DNA of 64,000 nt from [Pseudomonas] carboxydohydrogena (GCF_029030725.1 NZ_CP113162.1:2168501-2232500), one strand, 5' to 3'; shown: positions 6,858 to 16,954, numbered from the stretch's first letter. The notes: a model not told the origin generated them from the sequence alone. Made by a program: numbers and translations.

Positions 6858-7829
6858 ATGATGGCAAAACGAATGAGCCGCCATGCGGCAGCTCTGTGGC
6901 TTGCGCTTTGCGGCGGGGCGGTATCCGCTCACGCAGCGCAGCCGACTGCAAGCACGGACTTCTATCCGCCCTGGCAGAAAGGCGCGAACAATCCATCCCA
7001 GGATCAGGGCTTCGAATTCACAGTCCACGAAGCCGACAATCTCGCCGACTTCCATGGCGACATCGCCAATGCGCGGCTCATTCTTTACGTCGGCGGCAAC
7101 TATTTTTTCGCGATGGCCCCGCTCGTCAAGGCTTTCGAGACCATGCACCCCGAGTTGAAAGGCAAGGTCTACTACGAAACCATTCCGCCGGGACTGCTGG
7201 TGCGGCAGATGAAGGCCGGCGGCCGCATCACCGTCGGCAACATGACATGGACCGCCAAGCCGGACGCCTATTTCGCCGGCAAGATCGCCGTGCAGCGCCT
7301 GATCGATAACGGCCTTCTCGCCGGGCCGCCGACCATCTACGCCACCAATCAACTCGCCATCATGGTGCCGAAGGGCAACCCGGCTCACGTCAGGACCCTG
7401 AACGACCTCGGCCGCCCGGATATCCATCTCGCGCTTTCAAATCCCGAGTTCGAGGGCGTGGCGCGGCAGATCAAGGCGGCGTTCGAGAAAGCGGGCGGCA
7501 AGGCGCTTGTCGATACGGTCTATGACGCCAAGGTCAAGGACGGCACCACCACGCTCACCCGCATGCATCACCGCCAGACTCCGGTCTGGCTGATGAACGG
7601 CCGTGCCGAGGCCGGGGTGACATGGCGTTCCGAGACGATCTTCCAGAAAGAACGTGGCCTTGCGACCGAAAGCGTGGACATTCCGCCCGAACAGAACGTC
7701 ACCGGCATCTATTCCGGCGCGGTCGTGAAGGATGCCGCGCATCCGGAGGAAGCCAGACAGTGGCTCGCCTTCCTTGTCAGCCCGGAGGCGCAGGGTATTT
7801 TCGCGCATTACGGCTTCGGCAAGCCCTGA
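6858..7829 (+). CDS. Periplasmic ModA-like substrate-binding protein
   Basis: A 323-residue exported protein with ATG at 6858 behind GGGAG. The signal peptide ends near residue 27 (AAALWLALCGGAVSAHA). The mature protein has the ABC-type anion/metal binding fold: YVGGNYFFAMAPLVKAFETMHPELKG near the start, ATNQLAIMVPKGNP in the middle hinge, and AHPEEARQWLAFLVSPEAQGIFAHYGF at the end, as in molybdate and ferric binding proteins (SBP_bac_11). No permease or ATPase gene is adjacent, so the ligand is unknown. The Irr-like palindrome upstream would favour an iron-related role; that is inference. Confidence 0.8.
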   Translation: MMAKRMSRHAAALWLALCGGAVSAHAAQPTASTDFYPPWQKGANNPSQDQGFEFTVHEADNLADFHGDIANARLILYVGGNYFFAMAPLVKAFETMHPELKGKVYYETIPPGLLVRQMKAGGRITVGNMTWTAKPDAYFAGKIAVQRLIDNGLLAGPPTIYATNQLAIMVPKGNPAHVRTLNDLGRPDIHLALSNPEFEGVARQIKAAFEKAGGKALVDTVYDAKVKDGTTTLTRMHHRQTPVWLMNGRAEAGVTWRSETIFQKERGLATESVDIPPEQNVTGIYSGAVVKDAAHPEEARQWLAFLVSPEAQGIFAHYGFGKP

Positions 7830-7842
7830 GCCGCGGGGAGCG

Positions 7843-8187
7843 TCACGTCCTGGCGAGATCGAGGAAGTGTCGCCCCTTGCGATCCTCGATCTCGACGATC
7901 CAGGCGTCGGGATCGAAATCGATCTCGCGTTTCAGCCGCGTCTCCACGGCGTGCTCCTCCACCGGCTGCGCGGTCGCGGCCACGAATACCCGGTCGGAGG
8001 GCCGCGCCTCGTCATAGGACGTCTGCGGGGCGGGCGAAAACAATGTCGCCGTGCCGTCGAGCAGCGCGAGCTTGACGAACACCGCACCCGCCTCCTCCGC
8101 GCCGCGACGGCGCACGGCGGCGAAGATGCCCTCGCCTTGCAGGCGGCGCAGATAGGCCGACACCCAGATCGCGGATTTCAGTCGCAT
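7843..8187 (-). CDS. DUF1491 family protein
   Basis: A 114-residue cytoplasmic protein starting at ATG 8187. The opening MRLKSAIWVSAYLRRLQ, the segment RRRGAEEAGAVFVKLALLDGTA and the end EIEDRKGRHFLDL are characteristic of DUF1491, a small conserved alphaproteobacterial family of unknown function. It lies directly downstream of the peptidoglycan-binding gene and histidine kinase on the same strand, 62 bases from the former, so co-transcription is plausible. Convergent with the binding protein at 7829. No catalytic residues are recognised. Confidence 0.88.
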   Translation of the reverse strand: MRLKSAIWVSAYLRRLQGEGIFAAVRRRGAEEAGAVFVKLALLDGTATLFSPAPQTSYDEARPSDRVFVAATAQPVEEHAVETRLKREIDFDPDAWIVEIEDRKGRHFLDLART

Positions 8188-8249
8188 GCGATGGTGATAG
8201 GCGATCCACCGCGCTCACGCCAGCGCGATGTCGCAACCACGTCAGACGA

Positions 8250-8864
8250 TCAGTTGATCGTCTTGCCGGTGAGCTTCGCCATTTCGGCGAGCAGCCAGTC
8301 GGAAATCTGACCGGTCTGCGGATGGTGGCGGTCTTTCTCGAACTGGCGGATGGCAGCGCGGGTGTCCGGCCCGAGCGTGCCGTTGGCCTTCAACTGGCCA
8401 TAGCCGTAATTCGTCAGCACGCGCTGCACCGAGATGACGCGGTGATTGGCGTTGATGAGATCGCCGAGCGGGTCCTTGTGCGCCGGCACAGGCGCCGGAG
8501 GACGCACGGCGGCCGGCGCCGCAGGCTTCGCGGCCGGGATCGCCACCATCGGCTGCGGATCGATGACATTGGCCGGCTGCGCGTCCGTCTCGGCCGGACG
8601 CGGGCGCGGCAACGGTTGCGGCTGCGCGGGCGTTGCAATGGTCATCTCAACAGGCATCGCGCCGAACATCGGCGAGGGATGATGGCCCGCTTGCAGGAAC
8701 ATCGCGTTGACGACGATGGCCGTCATCGCCGCGAGCGCAACGGTACACGCCATGGTGTCCTTCGGGCTGTGCAACAGCACCCGCATCAGCAGGTTGGGCT
8801 CCTGCTCGATCTCGATCGCGACCGCCTTGGCGCGGCGCTTGCGACGTGGCTTGTCATCATCCAT
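8250..8864 (-). CDS. Membrane-anchored peptidoglycan-binding domain protein
   Basis: A 204-residue protein; ATG at 8864 is preferred over an upstream TTG. A basic cytoplasmic N-terminus (KPRRKRRAKAVA) precedes one membrane segment near residues 36-58 (MACTVALAAMTAIVVNAMF). A Pro/Ala-rich linker leads to a C-terminal PG_binding_1 domain (VISVQRVLTNYGYG, NGTLGPDTRAAIRQFEKDR), so the domain faces the periplasm. The start is only 10 bases after the stop of the histidine kinase, so both are one operon. It may couple the cell wall to the kinase; that is inference. Confidence 0.82.
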   Translation of the reverse strand: MDDDKPRRKRRAKAVAIEIEQEPNLLMRVLLHSPKDTMACTVALAAMTAIVVNAMFLQAGHHPSPMFGAMPVEMTIATPAQPQPLPRPRPAETDAQPANVIDPQPMVAIPAAKPAAPAAVRPPAPVPAHKDPLGDLINANHRVISVQRVLTNYGYGQLKANGTLGPDTRAAIRQFEKDRHHPQTGQISDWLLAEMAKLTGKTIN

Positions 8865-8874
8865 CGGAGCACTC

Positions 8875-10689
<1,815 letters not shown>

Positions 10690-11078
10690 ACCGCCGGAGC
10701 GCCAATGGCGGGCCGGCAAGCCCCCTCTTGTTGTTCGCGGGATCGTGTCAGAGCGAAATTAAGCGAACACTAAGGCAACCGCTTCAACGCGCGCACGCGC
10801 TGCCGTGACGGCGTTTTGCGGGCATTTCGCGATTGCATTTGCCGGTGATGGTGAATGCATCGTTTCAGCGCGCGCCGGCTTATGGTTTCGAAATGGTGGA
10901 CGACGCTCTTTCCGTCGAAATAACGCGCGTTCCCGTCAATCGAAAATTTACGCCATCCGAAACGATTCAAATTTTACGCAAATTTAGCCGTCCCGAAACA
11001 CTCAAGATTTATCCGCCGGTGGTTTAACGCAAGCCAACAAGGCCGCGTCAGGAGAACGCGGTTCGACGGGGATGCGTG
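10690..11078. other. 389-bp intergenic region with possible small frame
   Basis: This divergent gap between the histidine kinase and the gene at 11079 is visibly lower in GC. It holds a near-CtrA site (10759-10773) and a plus-strand frame 10848-11027 of 59 codons (MVNASFQRAPAYGF... ending IYPPVV) that lacks a good ribosome site. I do not call that frame a gene. Confidence 0.35.
10759..10773. promoter_or_regulatory. Near-CtrA site upstream of the histidine kinase
   Basis: TTAA (10759-10762), seven bases, CTAA (10770-10773): one mismatch to TTAA-N7-TTAA. It lies 70 bases upstream of the kinase start at 10689, a plausible operator position. Confidence 0.3.
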
Positions 11079-11606
11079 ATGTTCTTCTTGTTGCGAATGG
11101 CCTTCTGGCTCGGTCTGGTGCTCGTGCTGCTTCCGCGCGACAAGGCACCCGATACCGACAAGGGACCGCAGGTCAGCGCGAGCGAAGCCGTGCTTGCCGC
11201 GACCGCCGCCGTTTCCGACATGTCGCAGTTCTGCACGCGCCAGCCAGCGGCATGCGCGGTGGGCGGACAGGCCGCGACCGTGGTCGGCGAACGCGCGCAG
11301 GCAGGCGCGAAGAAGGTCTACGACTTCCTCACCGAGCGGAATGAAAAGAACGACAAGGCCGAGAAGCCCGACAGCGCGGAGAAGCCGCAGGCTGTCCAGG
11401 AGAAGATTCCGGAGAAGGCCCAGGAGAAGATTCAGGACAAGCCGAAGAAGGGCAAGCATGGCGCCAACGAGCGCAAGAGCCCGGATCACACCGGCTCCAT
11501 CGAGCCTTTGGGCGACGCCAATCCGTTCCCCGACACGCTGACACAGGCCGATCTCGCGATTGCGCTGGACGGCCCGCAGCCCGTATGGGACGGCCCGCAG
11601 CCCTGA
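11079..11606 (+). CDS. DUF5330-like protein with one N-terminal membrane segment
   Basis: A 175-residue protein. ATG at 11079 follows a GGGGA element; a GTG one codon earlier is less likely. Residues 1-18 form a membrane segment (MFFLLRMAFWLGLVLVLL). Next is a short conserved part with two cysteines (MSQFCTRQPAACAVG), the signature of DUF5330 proteins of Rhizobiales, followed by a long Lys/Glu/Pro-rich disordered region with EK-rich repeats and a C-terminal duplication of DGPQP. It precedes sufE by 131 bases. Function is unknown. Confidence 0.72.
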   Translation: MFFLLRMAFWLGLVLVLLPRDKAPDTDKGPQVSASEAVLAATAAVSDMSQFCTRQPAACAVGGQAATVVGERAQAGAKKVYDFLTERNEKNDKAEKPDSAEKPQAVQEKIPEKAQEKIQDKPKKGKHGANERKSPDHTGSIEPLGDANPFPDTLTQADLAIALDGPQPVWDGPQP

Positions 11607-11737
11607 GGCGATGGCGGCCCGAGTGCTTGTTTTGCGGGAAATTCCGTTCAAACTCTCGCTTTCCGCGGTCCGCGTTCTCATATAAGCCGTAGCCGGCGCA
11701 GGAACGCGCAGGCTTCTCCACATACGGCAAGTTCGGC

Positions 11738-12169
11738 ATGACCACGATCGACGACATCCGCGAGAACTTTTCCCTGCTTGATGACTGGGACGATCGCTAT
11801 CGCTACGTGATCGAGCTCGGCCGCACGCTGGAGCCGATGCCGGAGGCCGAACACAACGCCGAAAACAAGGTGCAGGGCTGCACCAGCCAGGTCTGGCTGT
11901 CGCGCAAGGACGACCGCGATGCCTCCGGCGAACCGGTGCTGCGCTATCTCGGCGATAGCGACGCCCACATCGTGCGCGGGCTGGTCGCGATCATCCTCAC
12001 GCTGTTTTCCGGCAAAAAGGCAAAGGACATTCTCACCACCGACGCGCTGGCGATCTTCGACGAGTTCGGCTTCCGCGAGCATCTGACGCCGCAGCGCTCG
12101 AACGGCCTGCGCGCCATGGTCGATCGAATCAAGTCCGATGCGCGCAGGGCCGTCGAAGCCAAGGTCTGA
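11738..12169 (+). CDS. sufE: Cysteine desulfurization protein SufE
   Basis: A 143-residue cytoplasmic protein starting at ATG 11738. It matches SufE over its whole length: DDIRENFSLLDDWDDRYRYVIELG at the N-terminus, the active-site loop KVQGCTSQVWL with the persulfide-accepting cysteine at residue 48, and the C-terminal helices FGFREHLTPQRSNGL. SufE takes sulfur from the cysteine desulfurase SufS and passes it to the SufBCD scaffold for Fe-S cluster assembly. The rest of the suf operon is not in this window. Length is normal for the family. Confidence 0.95.
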   Translation: MTTIDDIRENFSLLDDWDDRYRYVIELGRTLEPMPEAEHNAENKVQGCTSQVWLSRKDDRDASGEPVLRYLGDSDAHIVRGLVAIILTLFSGKKAKDILTTDALAIFDEFGFREHLTPQRSNGLRAMVDRIKSDARRAVEAKV

Positions 12170-12182
12170 CTTTCGGGATTCT

Positions 12183-12332
12183 CTACCTCATTCCGCCATC
12201 GGGTTTCCCGCGCCCCTTTTCGGGAATGCTGGCGCTCTGCTGCTGTGACCGTCCGGGTTTCGGCTTCCGCACGGCCTCCGGCTTGTCCTTCGCCTGTGGA
12301 AACTCGACCTGCGTGATCTGAATCTCTTCCAT
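12183..12332 (-). CDS. Small Lys/Gln-rich protein (49 aa) with strong ribosome site
   Basis: A 49-codon frame beginning MEEIQITQVEFPQAKDKPEA and ending KPDGGMR, preceded by AGGAGG seven bases before the ATG at 12332. The perfect Shine-Dalgarno sequence and protein-like composition support translation. It is charged and probably disordered, without a membrane segment or cysteines. It lies 75 bases downstream of the DUF6456 gene on the same strand and may be the last gene of that operon. I recognise no family. Confidence 0.5.
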   Translation of the reverse strand: MEEIQITQVEFPQAKDKPEAVRKPKPGRSQQQSASIPEKGRGKPDGGMR

Positions 12333-12407
12333 GCTCCGTCCTCCTGTGACGCGGGATCAACCGTGGCCGGGAGCGCATGTTCCCGTCCGGTTCCAGCGAA
12401 CAACGGC

Positions 12408-13010
12408 TCACGCCGTGAACGATGCATCCTCCGCGAGCCAGGTGCGGATATGCGCGCTGTCACAGGCATTATCGCGAAGCCCGTAATGCCGCGCGAGACG
12501 GTCCAGCGCGAGTTGCAGAACGACCTTCGCCGAACGCGCGGGCCAGCCGCGTTCGCGTTCCACATCCTCCAGCCCGCGCAGGAAACAGCATACATCGAGC
12601 AACACGCCGGACAGTTCCGGCCCGCACGCATCCAGCGCCAGCCGCACACGCTGCCGCGCGGCGATCACCGCATCCGTCATCGCGCCCGCATCGCCGCCGC
12701 CGCAATTTTTTCCGCGCGCGATCCCCGACCAGCTCGATGTCACGCGCGGCGCGAGGTGGCCACGGGTGAAATCGGCGCGCAGCTTCTCGCCCGCGATGAA
12801 CTGGTCATGGCCGATCATGGTGCGCCCGTCGCGGCCCTTGCGGCGCGCGAGCCACGCAAGCGGGCTTTCGCTGTCATTGACGGTCACGCGGACGATGCCG
12901 CTCTCGGTCATGACCTCGCGCGAGGCAAGCGTGAGGTGTTCGGCGCGCCGGGCCTCGATGCCATGCGCGGCCTCGGCCGTCCGTGTCTTGGAGGGGCGAT
13001 GTAACTTCAT
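12408..13010 (-). CDS. DUF6456 domain protein
   Basis: A 200-residue protein starting at ATG 13010, which overlaps the stop of the DnaA-like gene (ATGA). The N-terminal half contains SPLAWLARRKGRDGRTMIGHDQFIAGEKLRADF, the core of the DUF6456 domain of alphaproteobacteria, and VTSSWSGIARG. The C-terminal half is helical (ARQRVRLALDACGPELSGVLLDVCCFLRGLEDVERERGW), with a helix-turn-helix-like end. DUF6456 proteins are uncharacterised; the tight coupling to a DNA-binding DnaA domain suggests a joint role in transcription or replication control. Convergent with sufE. Confidence 0.82.
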   Translation of the reverse strand: MKLHRPSKTRTAEAAHGIEARRAEHLTLASREVMTESGIVRVTVNDSESPLAWLARRKGRDGRTMIGHDQFIAGEKLRADFTRGHLAPRVTSSWSGIARGKNCGGGDAGAMTDAVIAARQRVRLALDACGPELSGVLLDVCCFLRGLEDVERERGWPARSAKVVLQLALDRLARHYGLRDNACDSAHIRTWLAEDASFTA

Positions 13011-13366
13011 CGGCCACACTCCGTCCCCGCCACCACACGTTCCAGCGCCGCGATCCGGCGATCGAACCCGACGTCCTCGCGCCGTTCCTCGATCATGCGG
13101 CAGGCATAGGCCACCGTGGTGCGGTCGCGGTGAAACAGCCGGCCGATGCCTTCGAAACTCAGCGCGAAGCCGACATGGCAAAGATACATCGCGACCTGAC
13201 GCGCCAGTGATGCGCGCGGCGAGCCGCGCGTGCCGAACGCCAGTTCGTCCGCGGTGATGCCGAAATCGGCGATCACATATGCGGCGACGCGGGAATGGAT
13301 GGTTTCGGGGTCGGGAGAAGGTGCGGCGAGACGCGAGGGAGAAACGGAGACGGGGGTGGGCAGCAT
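13007..13366 (-). CDS. Stand-alone DnaA domain IV-like DNA-binding protein
   Basis: A 119-residue protein with ATG at 13366. After a Ser/Pro-rich leader, residues ~25-112 match the C-terminal DNA-binding domain of DnaA: ARQVAMYLCHVGFALSFEGIGRLF, then HRDRTTVAYACRMIEER, equivalent to the DnaA signature RDHTTV..AC..I. The ATPase and oligomerisation domains of DnaA are absent, so it could bind DnaA-box-like DNA without initiating replication. It is the first gene of an overlapping pair with DUF6456. No DnaA gene is nearby, so this is not a fragment of one. Confidence 0.85.
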   Translation of the reverse strand: MLPTPVSVSPSRLAAPSPDPETIHSRVAAYVIADFGITADELAFGTRGSPRASLARQVAMYLCHVGFALSFEGIGRLFHRDRTTVAYACRMIEERREDVGFDRRIAALERVVAGTECGR

Positions 13367-13439
13367 TGGGCGACCTCGTTAGGATTTTATACCTACACCC
13401 TAGCCCAATTTTTGCAACCGGGGATATCTTTCCCCATCA

Positions 13440-13600
13440 ATCCAAACTCCCGTCCTGGCCGGGCATAGCCGTTCGAAGAATGGCGTCGCTTCCGCTCGCC
13501 TGTGTCCCGGCCATCAACGCCTTTCCTGACTGAAACTAAATTTCCAAGACATGGATGCCGGCATGAAGCCGGGCATGGCGGTTGGCGATTCCGTCCAGAC
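13440..13600. repeat. Dispersed palindromic repeat remnants (GGCCGGGC type)
   Basis: The gap between the DnaA-like gene and mucR contains GGCCGGGCAT, GTCCCGGCCATCAACG and GATGCCGG..GCCGGGCATGGCG, pieces of a palindromic intergenic repeat that I know to be common in Bradyrhizobium-type genomes. The right-hand unit (about 13555-13580) is itself a near-perfect hairpin. Copy number cannot be judged here. Confidence 0.4.
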
Positions 13601-13609
13601 TAAATCTGC

Positions 13610-14023
13610 CTAACGCTTGGCCCGGCGGCGTTGCTGGCCGAGCCCCATCTTCCTGGCGAGCTGCGAACGCGTCACGGCATAGTTCGGAGCCACCATCGGA
13701 TAATCCGGCGGCAGGCCCCACTTCTTGCGGTACTGCTCCGGACTCATGTTGTACTGGCTGCGCAGATGCCGCTTCAGCGACTTGAAGCGTTTGCCGTCCT
13801 CGAGACAGACCAGATATTCCGACGTCATCGATTTTTTCACCGAGACCGCGGGCCGCGCCGCCTCGACGGGCGCATCCCCGCCCGCCGCCACGCTCAGCAG
13901 CGCGGCATGCACCTGCGCGATCAGCGCGGGAATGTCGGACGGAGCGACCGTGTTGTTGCTGACATAGGACGAGACGATGCCTGCCGCCATTTCAACGAAA
14001 TTTTTGGCCGGCGGCTCACTCAT
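13610..14023 (-). CDS. mucR: MucR/Ros family transcriptional regulator
   Basis: A 137-residue protein starting at ATG 14023. It carries the conserved MucR C-terminal domain: EYLVCLEDGKRFKSLKRHL followed by MSPEQYRKKWGLPPDYPMVAPNYA and the basic end RRRAKR. MucR/Ros proteins control surface polysaccharide, motility and cell-cycle genes in Rhizobiales. The zinc-finger positions are degenerate: Cys73 is kept, Asp76 replaces the second Cys, His86 is kept, and no His follows where Ros has its fourth ligand (Tyr91). Such variants are known in rhizobia. The gene is monocistronic. Confidence 0.9.
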   Translation of the reverse strand: MSEPPAKNFVEMAAGIVSSYVSNNTVAPSDIPALIAQVHAALLSVAAGGDAPVEAARPAVSVKKSMTSEYLVCLEDGKRFKSLKRHLRSQYNMSPEQYRKKWGLPPDYPMVAPNYAVTRSQLARKMGLGQQRRRAKR

Positions 14024-14157
14024 GCAGCGCTCGCGATGTTCGAAGGAAGGGGGCGTGCATCGTTGCGGCCCCTCATGGTCTCGCAAAGATTAGGCGAGCC
14101 GGTCCGGAGTCCGCAAGATCGATCGAATGCCGTGCCCTGAATATATCAGCGGGCGTC

Positions 14158-14997
14158 TCAGCGCCGGTCGAGATGCGCGCGCAATTCGTCGATCGATTCA
14201 AACCGCACCGTGCCTTCCGGCAGTTGCGCTTCGATCGAACCGTCCGAATACAGCGAATAGGCCATCGCATCGACCACGCCGGATTTCACCACGCTGACGT
14301 CCGGCTGCGACGCGCGGCGCGGCGGTTCATCGCGGCGCGAAGGCTGCGTGAAACGGCGCTGCGGCCGCAACGGATGGCGCGGCTCGGCCGCGAAATCGTT
14401 TTCCGGCAATGGGCGCTCGGACTGCGACCATGGCGGCTCGAACAGATTGTCTTCCGCCGGCGGCGAAGCATCCGCCTGCGGCTCGGCCTCGGGGGCCGCC
14501 TCGGACGCGGAATTCTTGCGGCGGCGGGAGGAAAACAGGAAGTCGCGCTTCGGGCGCTCCGGTGCCGCCGCGGGTTCGGGACGTTCGGGAAGCGGCGGAA
14601 ACGGCGCGCGGGTCGGCGGCGGAAAGTCGAACTCGGTCTCGGATGCGCGAGCCGCCTGCTCGTCGCGCGAGAACAGAAAATCGCTGTTTCCGGGCGCGCG
14701 CGGCGCCGGGCGCGGCTCGTCCACCATCGCTGGCGCGGGCGGCGGCACTTCGGCCACGACGATTTCCTCGACCTCCGCCTCCTCCCGCACCGGCGCGGTG
14801 CCGAGACGGCGGGAGAGTTGCTTCACCTCGCGCGCAAGAATGCCGAGACCGATCAGAATGAGTCCGGTCGCGGCGGCAACCGTGCCACACAGGATCATCG
14901 TATTGCCGAAGGAGAATTCCTTGATCGGAATCCCGAACGCGATGCCCAGCACGCCCGCGCAAAATACCAAGGCTCCCGCCAGCAACAACGCAATCAT
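14158..14997 (-). CDS. Two-TM protein with Pro/Ala-rich linker and conserved C-terminal motif
   Basis: A 279-residue protein; ATG 14997 lies eight bases after GGAG. Two membrane segments (residues ~1-20 and 35-57) are followed by a coiled basic stretch and a 150-residue Pro/Glu/Arg-rich disordered linker with repeated DFLFS motifs (NSDFLFSRD, KRDFLFSSR). The last ~40 residues form a compact domain (GVVDAMAYSLYSDGSIEAQLPEGT, FESIDELRAHLDRR). This anchor-linker-domain design suggests a tethered cytoplasmic module. I recognise no named family and assign no function. Confidence 0.72.
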   Translation of the reverse strand: MIALLLAGALVFCAGVLGIAFGIPIKEFSFGNTMILCGTVAAATGLILIGLGILAREVKQLSRRLGTAPVREEAEVEEIVVAEVPPPAPAMVDEPRPAPRAPGNSDFLFSRDEQAARASETEFDFPPPTRAPFPPLPERPEPAAAPERPKRDFLFSSRRRKNSASEAAPEAEPQADASPPAEDNLFEPPWSQSERPLPENDFAAEPRHPLRPQRRFTQPSRRDEPPRRASQPDVSVVKSGVVDAMAYSLYSDGSIEAQLPEGTVRFESIDELRAHLDRR

Positions 14998-15000
14998 CAC

Positions 15001-15301
15001 TCAAACTCCACGCCACGGTCTTCACGGCCCGCAGCCTCGACCGCATACCGTTGTTCCATTAACTGCCCGACCAAAGTGTAATATTTCTTTATTCCATTCC
15101 AAAAAGTACAAACATACCAACACTTTCCGCGACCTCGGGGCCTCCGGCAGATCCCGTCGCGGGCTGTTTCAACTCCCGGCAACCCCTTATCGTTGCAGCG
15201 TTTTAGGAAAATTAAGCCATAATCGCCGACTATGCCCCTGGCTGAACGGCGGACATGGCCGCCCCAAATCCCGCCCCGGTCCCAACGAACGTATCCGCAT
15301 C
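15001..15301. other. 301-bp intergenic region
   Basis: This divergent gap separates the two-TM gene from the glycosyltransferase-like gene. An AT-rich stretch around 15075-15120 and another around 15203-15230 are plausible promoter DNA. I see no gene, terminator or convincing operator here. Confidence 0.4.
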
Positions 15302-16954
15302 ATGACATCGATCACGGCATCCGGATTTGAGGTCCCCCTCCGGCGGCCATTCGATCAGACCTGCGACATGCTCGCCTGCGCCGCCCTCGCAGTGATCGCG
15401 TGCGTCGCGGCCCTCACCTTCCGCGACTACGGGCTCGGCTGGGACGACTACACCCACGCCGAATATGCCGACCTCTTGCTGAAGATGTTCGGCTCCGGTT
15501 TCAGGGACCAGAGCGCGCTCTCGTTCGCAAACCTCTATATGTATGGTGGCGGCTTCGACATGGCGGCCGCGCTCCTGCACAAGATCGTCCCGCTCGGGCT
15601 GTTCGACACCCGCCGCCTCGTCGGCGCGATCGTCGGCCTGATCGGTCTTGCGCTGACATGGCGTCTGACGCGCCGCGTCGGCGGTCCGCTCGCGGGGCTG
15701 GCAGCACTTCTCCTGCTCGCGCTGTGCCCGACCTTCTACGGCCACATGTTCATGAACCCGAAGGACCCGCCCTTCGCGGTCGCGATGGTCGTGATGCTGC
15801 TCGGGCTGGTGCGGCTCGCGCAGGACTATCCGTCGCCGTCGCCGCATACGGTGCTGATCCTCGGCCTCGGCGCCGGATTGTCGCTCGGCTGCCGCGTGCT
15901 TGGCGGCTTCGGCCTCGTCTATGCCCTGCTCGCCTTCATTCCGATCTGGCGCGAGGAAATCGCGACGCAGGGATGGCGCGAGACGCTGCGCCGCTTCGTC
16001 CATGCCTGCTGGCTGCTGCTGCCGGGGCTTTTGTTCGGCTATCTCGTGATGGGCCTGATCTGGCCATGGTCGATCATCGAACCGGCCAACCCGCTGCGCG
16101 CGGTGACCTACTTCTCCGCCTTCTTCGAGAAACCATGGAAGGAATTGTTCGACGGCGCGATGGTGTCGGTGCCGGACATGCCGTGGTCGTATCTGCCGAC
16201 GCTGTTCGCGTTGCAGATGCCGGAGATCTTTATCGCGCTCTGCCTCGGCGGCCTCGCCATGACGATTGCCGCCGCCACGCGGCGCGAGGACCCCCGCCGC
16301 ACCACGATCTATCTGATGATCGCGCTGGCGGCCTTTCTTCCGCTGGCCATCGCCGTGGTGAAACGGCCCGCGCTCTATAACGGCATCCGCCATTTCATCT
16401 TCGTGGTGCCGCCGATGGCGATCCTCGGCGGCCTCGCCTTCGGTCGCCTGATCGAATGGCTGGGCCGCAACGAGCGCCGCCGCAACTGGCAACTGGCGAC
16501 CTATGCGCTGTTCGCCGCGGGCCTGGCAATGCCGCTGGTGGAGATGGTGCGGCTGCATCCCTACCAGTACACGTATTTCAACGATGTCTCCGGAACGGTG
16601 CGCACCGCCGACCGCCGCTTCATGCTGGACTATTGGGGCCTCGCGCTGAAGCAGGCGTCCAACACCCTGCGCGAGCAGATCGTCGCGCGGCAGGAAATTC
16701 CGCCCGCCAACCGCAAATGGAAGGTGGCGGTGTGCGGCCCGCAGCGCCCCGCGCAGGTGGCGCTCGGCCCCGACTTCTCCATCGGCTGGGACAGCCACTC
16801 CGCCGATTTCGCGATGAGCCTCGGCGAATTCTATTGCAAGGGCCTGCCCGCCCCGATCTACGCCGAAATCAAGCGTGACGGCGTGGTCTACGCCCGCGTC
16901 TACGACATCCGGGGCGAGAGCATCGCCAGCCTGCTGACGATTCCGCCGCCGTAG
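15302..16954 (+). CDS. Polytopic glycosyltransferase-like membrane protein (GT39/PMT fold)
   Basis: A 550-residue protein with ATG at 15302, set by the first conserved hydrophobic helix. About ten membrane segments are visible. The first loop after TM1 contains GLGWDDYTHAEYAD, the Asp-Asp motif position of lipid-linked sugar transferases of the GT-C (ArnT/PMT/GT39) class, and a later loop has FYGHMFMNPKDPPFA. A periplasmic domain begins near residue 420 (LHPYQYTYFNDVSGT). It probably transfers a sugar from an undecaprenyl carrier on the periplasmic side; substrate unknown. A strong terminator follows. Confidence 0.75.
   Translation: MTSITASGFEVPLRRPFDQTCDMLACAALAVIACVAALTFRDYGLGWDDYTHAEYADLLLKMFGSGFRDQSALSFANLYMYGGGFDMAAALLHKIVPLGLFDTRRLVGAIVGLIGLALTWRLTRRVGGPLAGLAALLLLALCPTFYGHMFMNPKDPPFAVAMVVMLLGLVRLAQDYPSPSPHTVLILGLGAGLSLGCRVLGGFGLVYALLAFIPIWREEIATQGWRETLRRFVHACWLLLPGLLFGYLVMGLIWPWSIIEPANPLRAVTYFSAFFEKPWKELFDGAMVSVPDMPWSYLPTLFALQMPEIFIALCLGGLAMTIAAATRREDPRRTTIYLMIALAAFLPLAIAVVKRPALYNGIRHFIFVVPPMAILGGLAFGRLIEWLGRNERRRNWQLATYALFAAGLAMPLVEMVRLHPYQYTYFNDVSGTVRTADRRFMLDYWGLALKQASNTLREQIVARQEIPPANRKWKVAVCGPQRPAQVALGPDFSIGWDSHSADFAMSLGEFYCKGLPAPIYAEIKRDGVVYARVYDIRGESIASLLTIPPP

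Noticed and set aside
10848-11027. 59-codon plus-strand frame upstream of the DUF5330-like gene
   Set aside because: The translation looks protein-like but there is no ribosome site, no recognisable family, and it lies in a low-GC promoter region.
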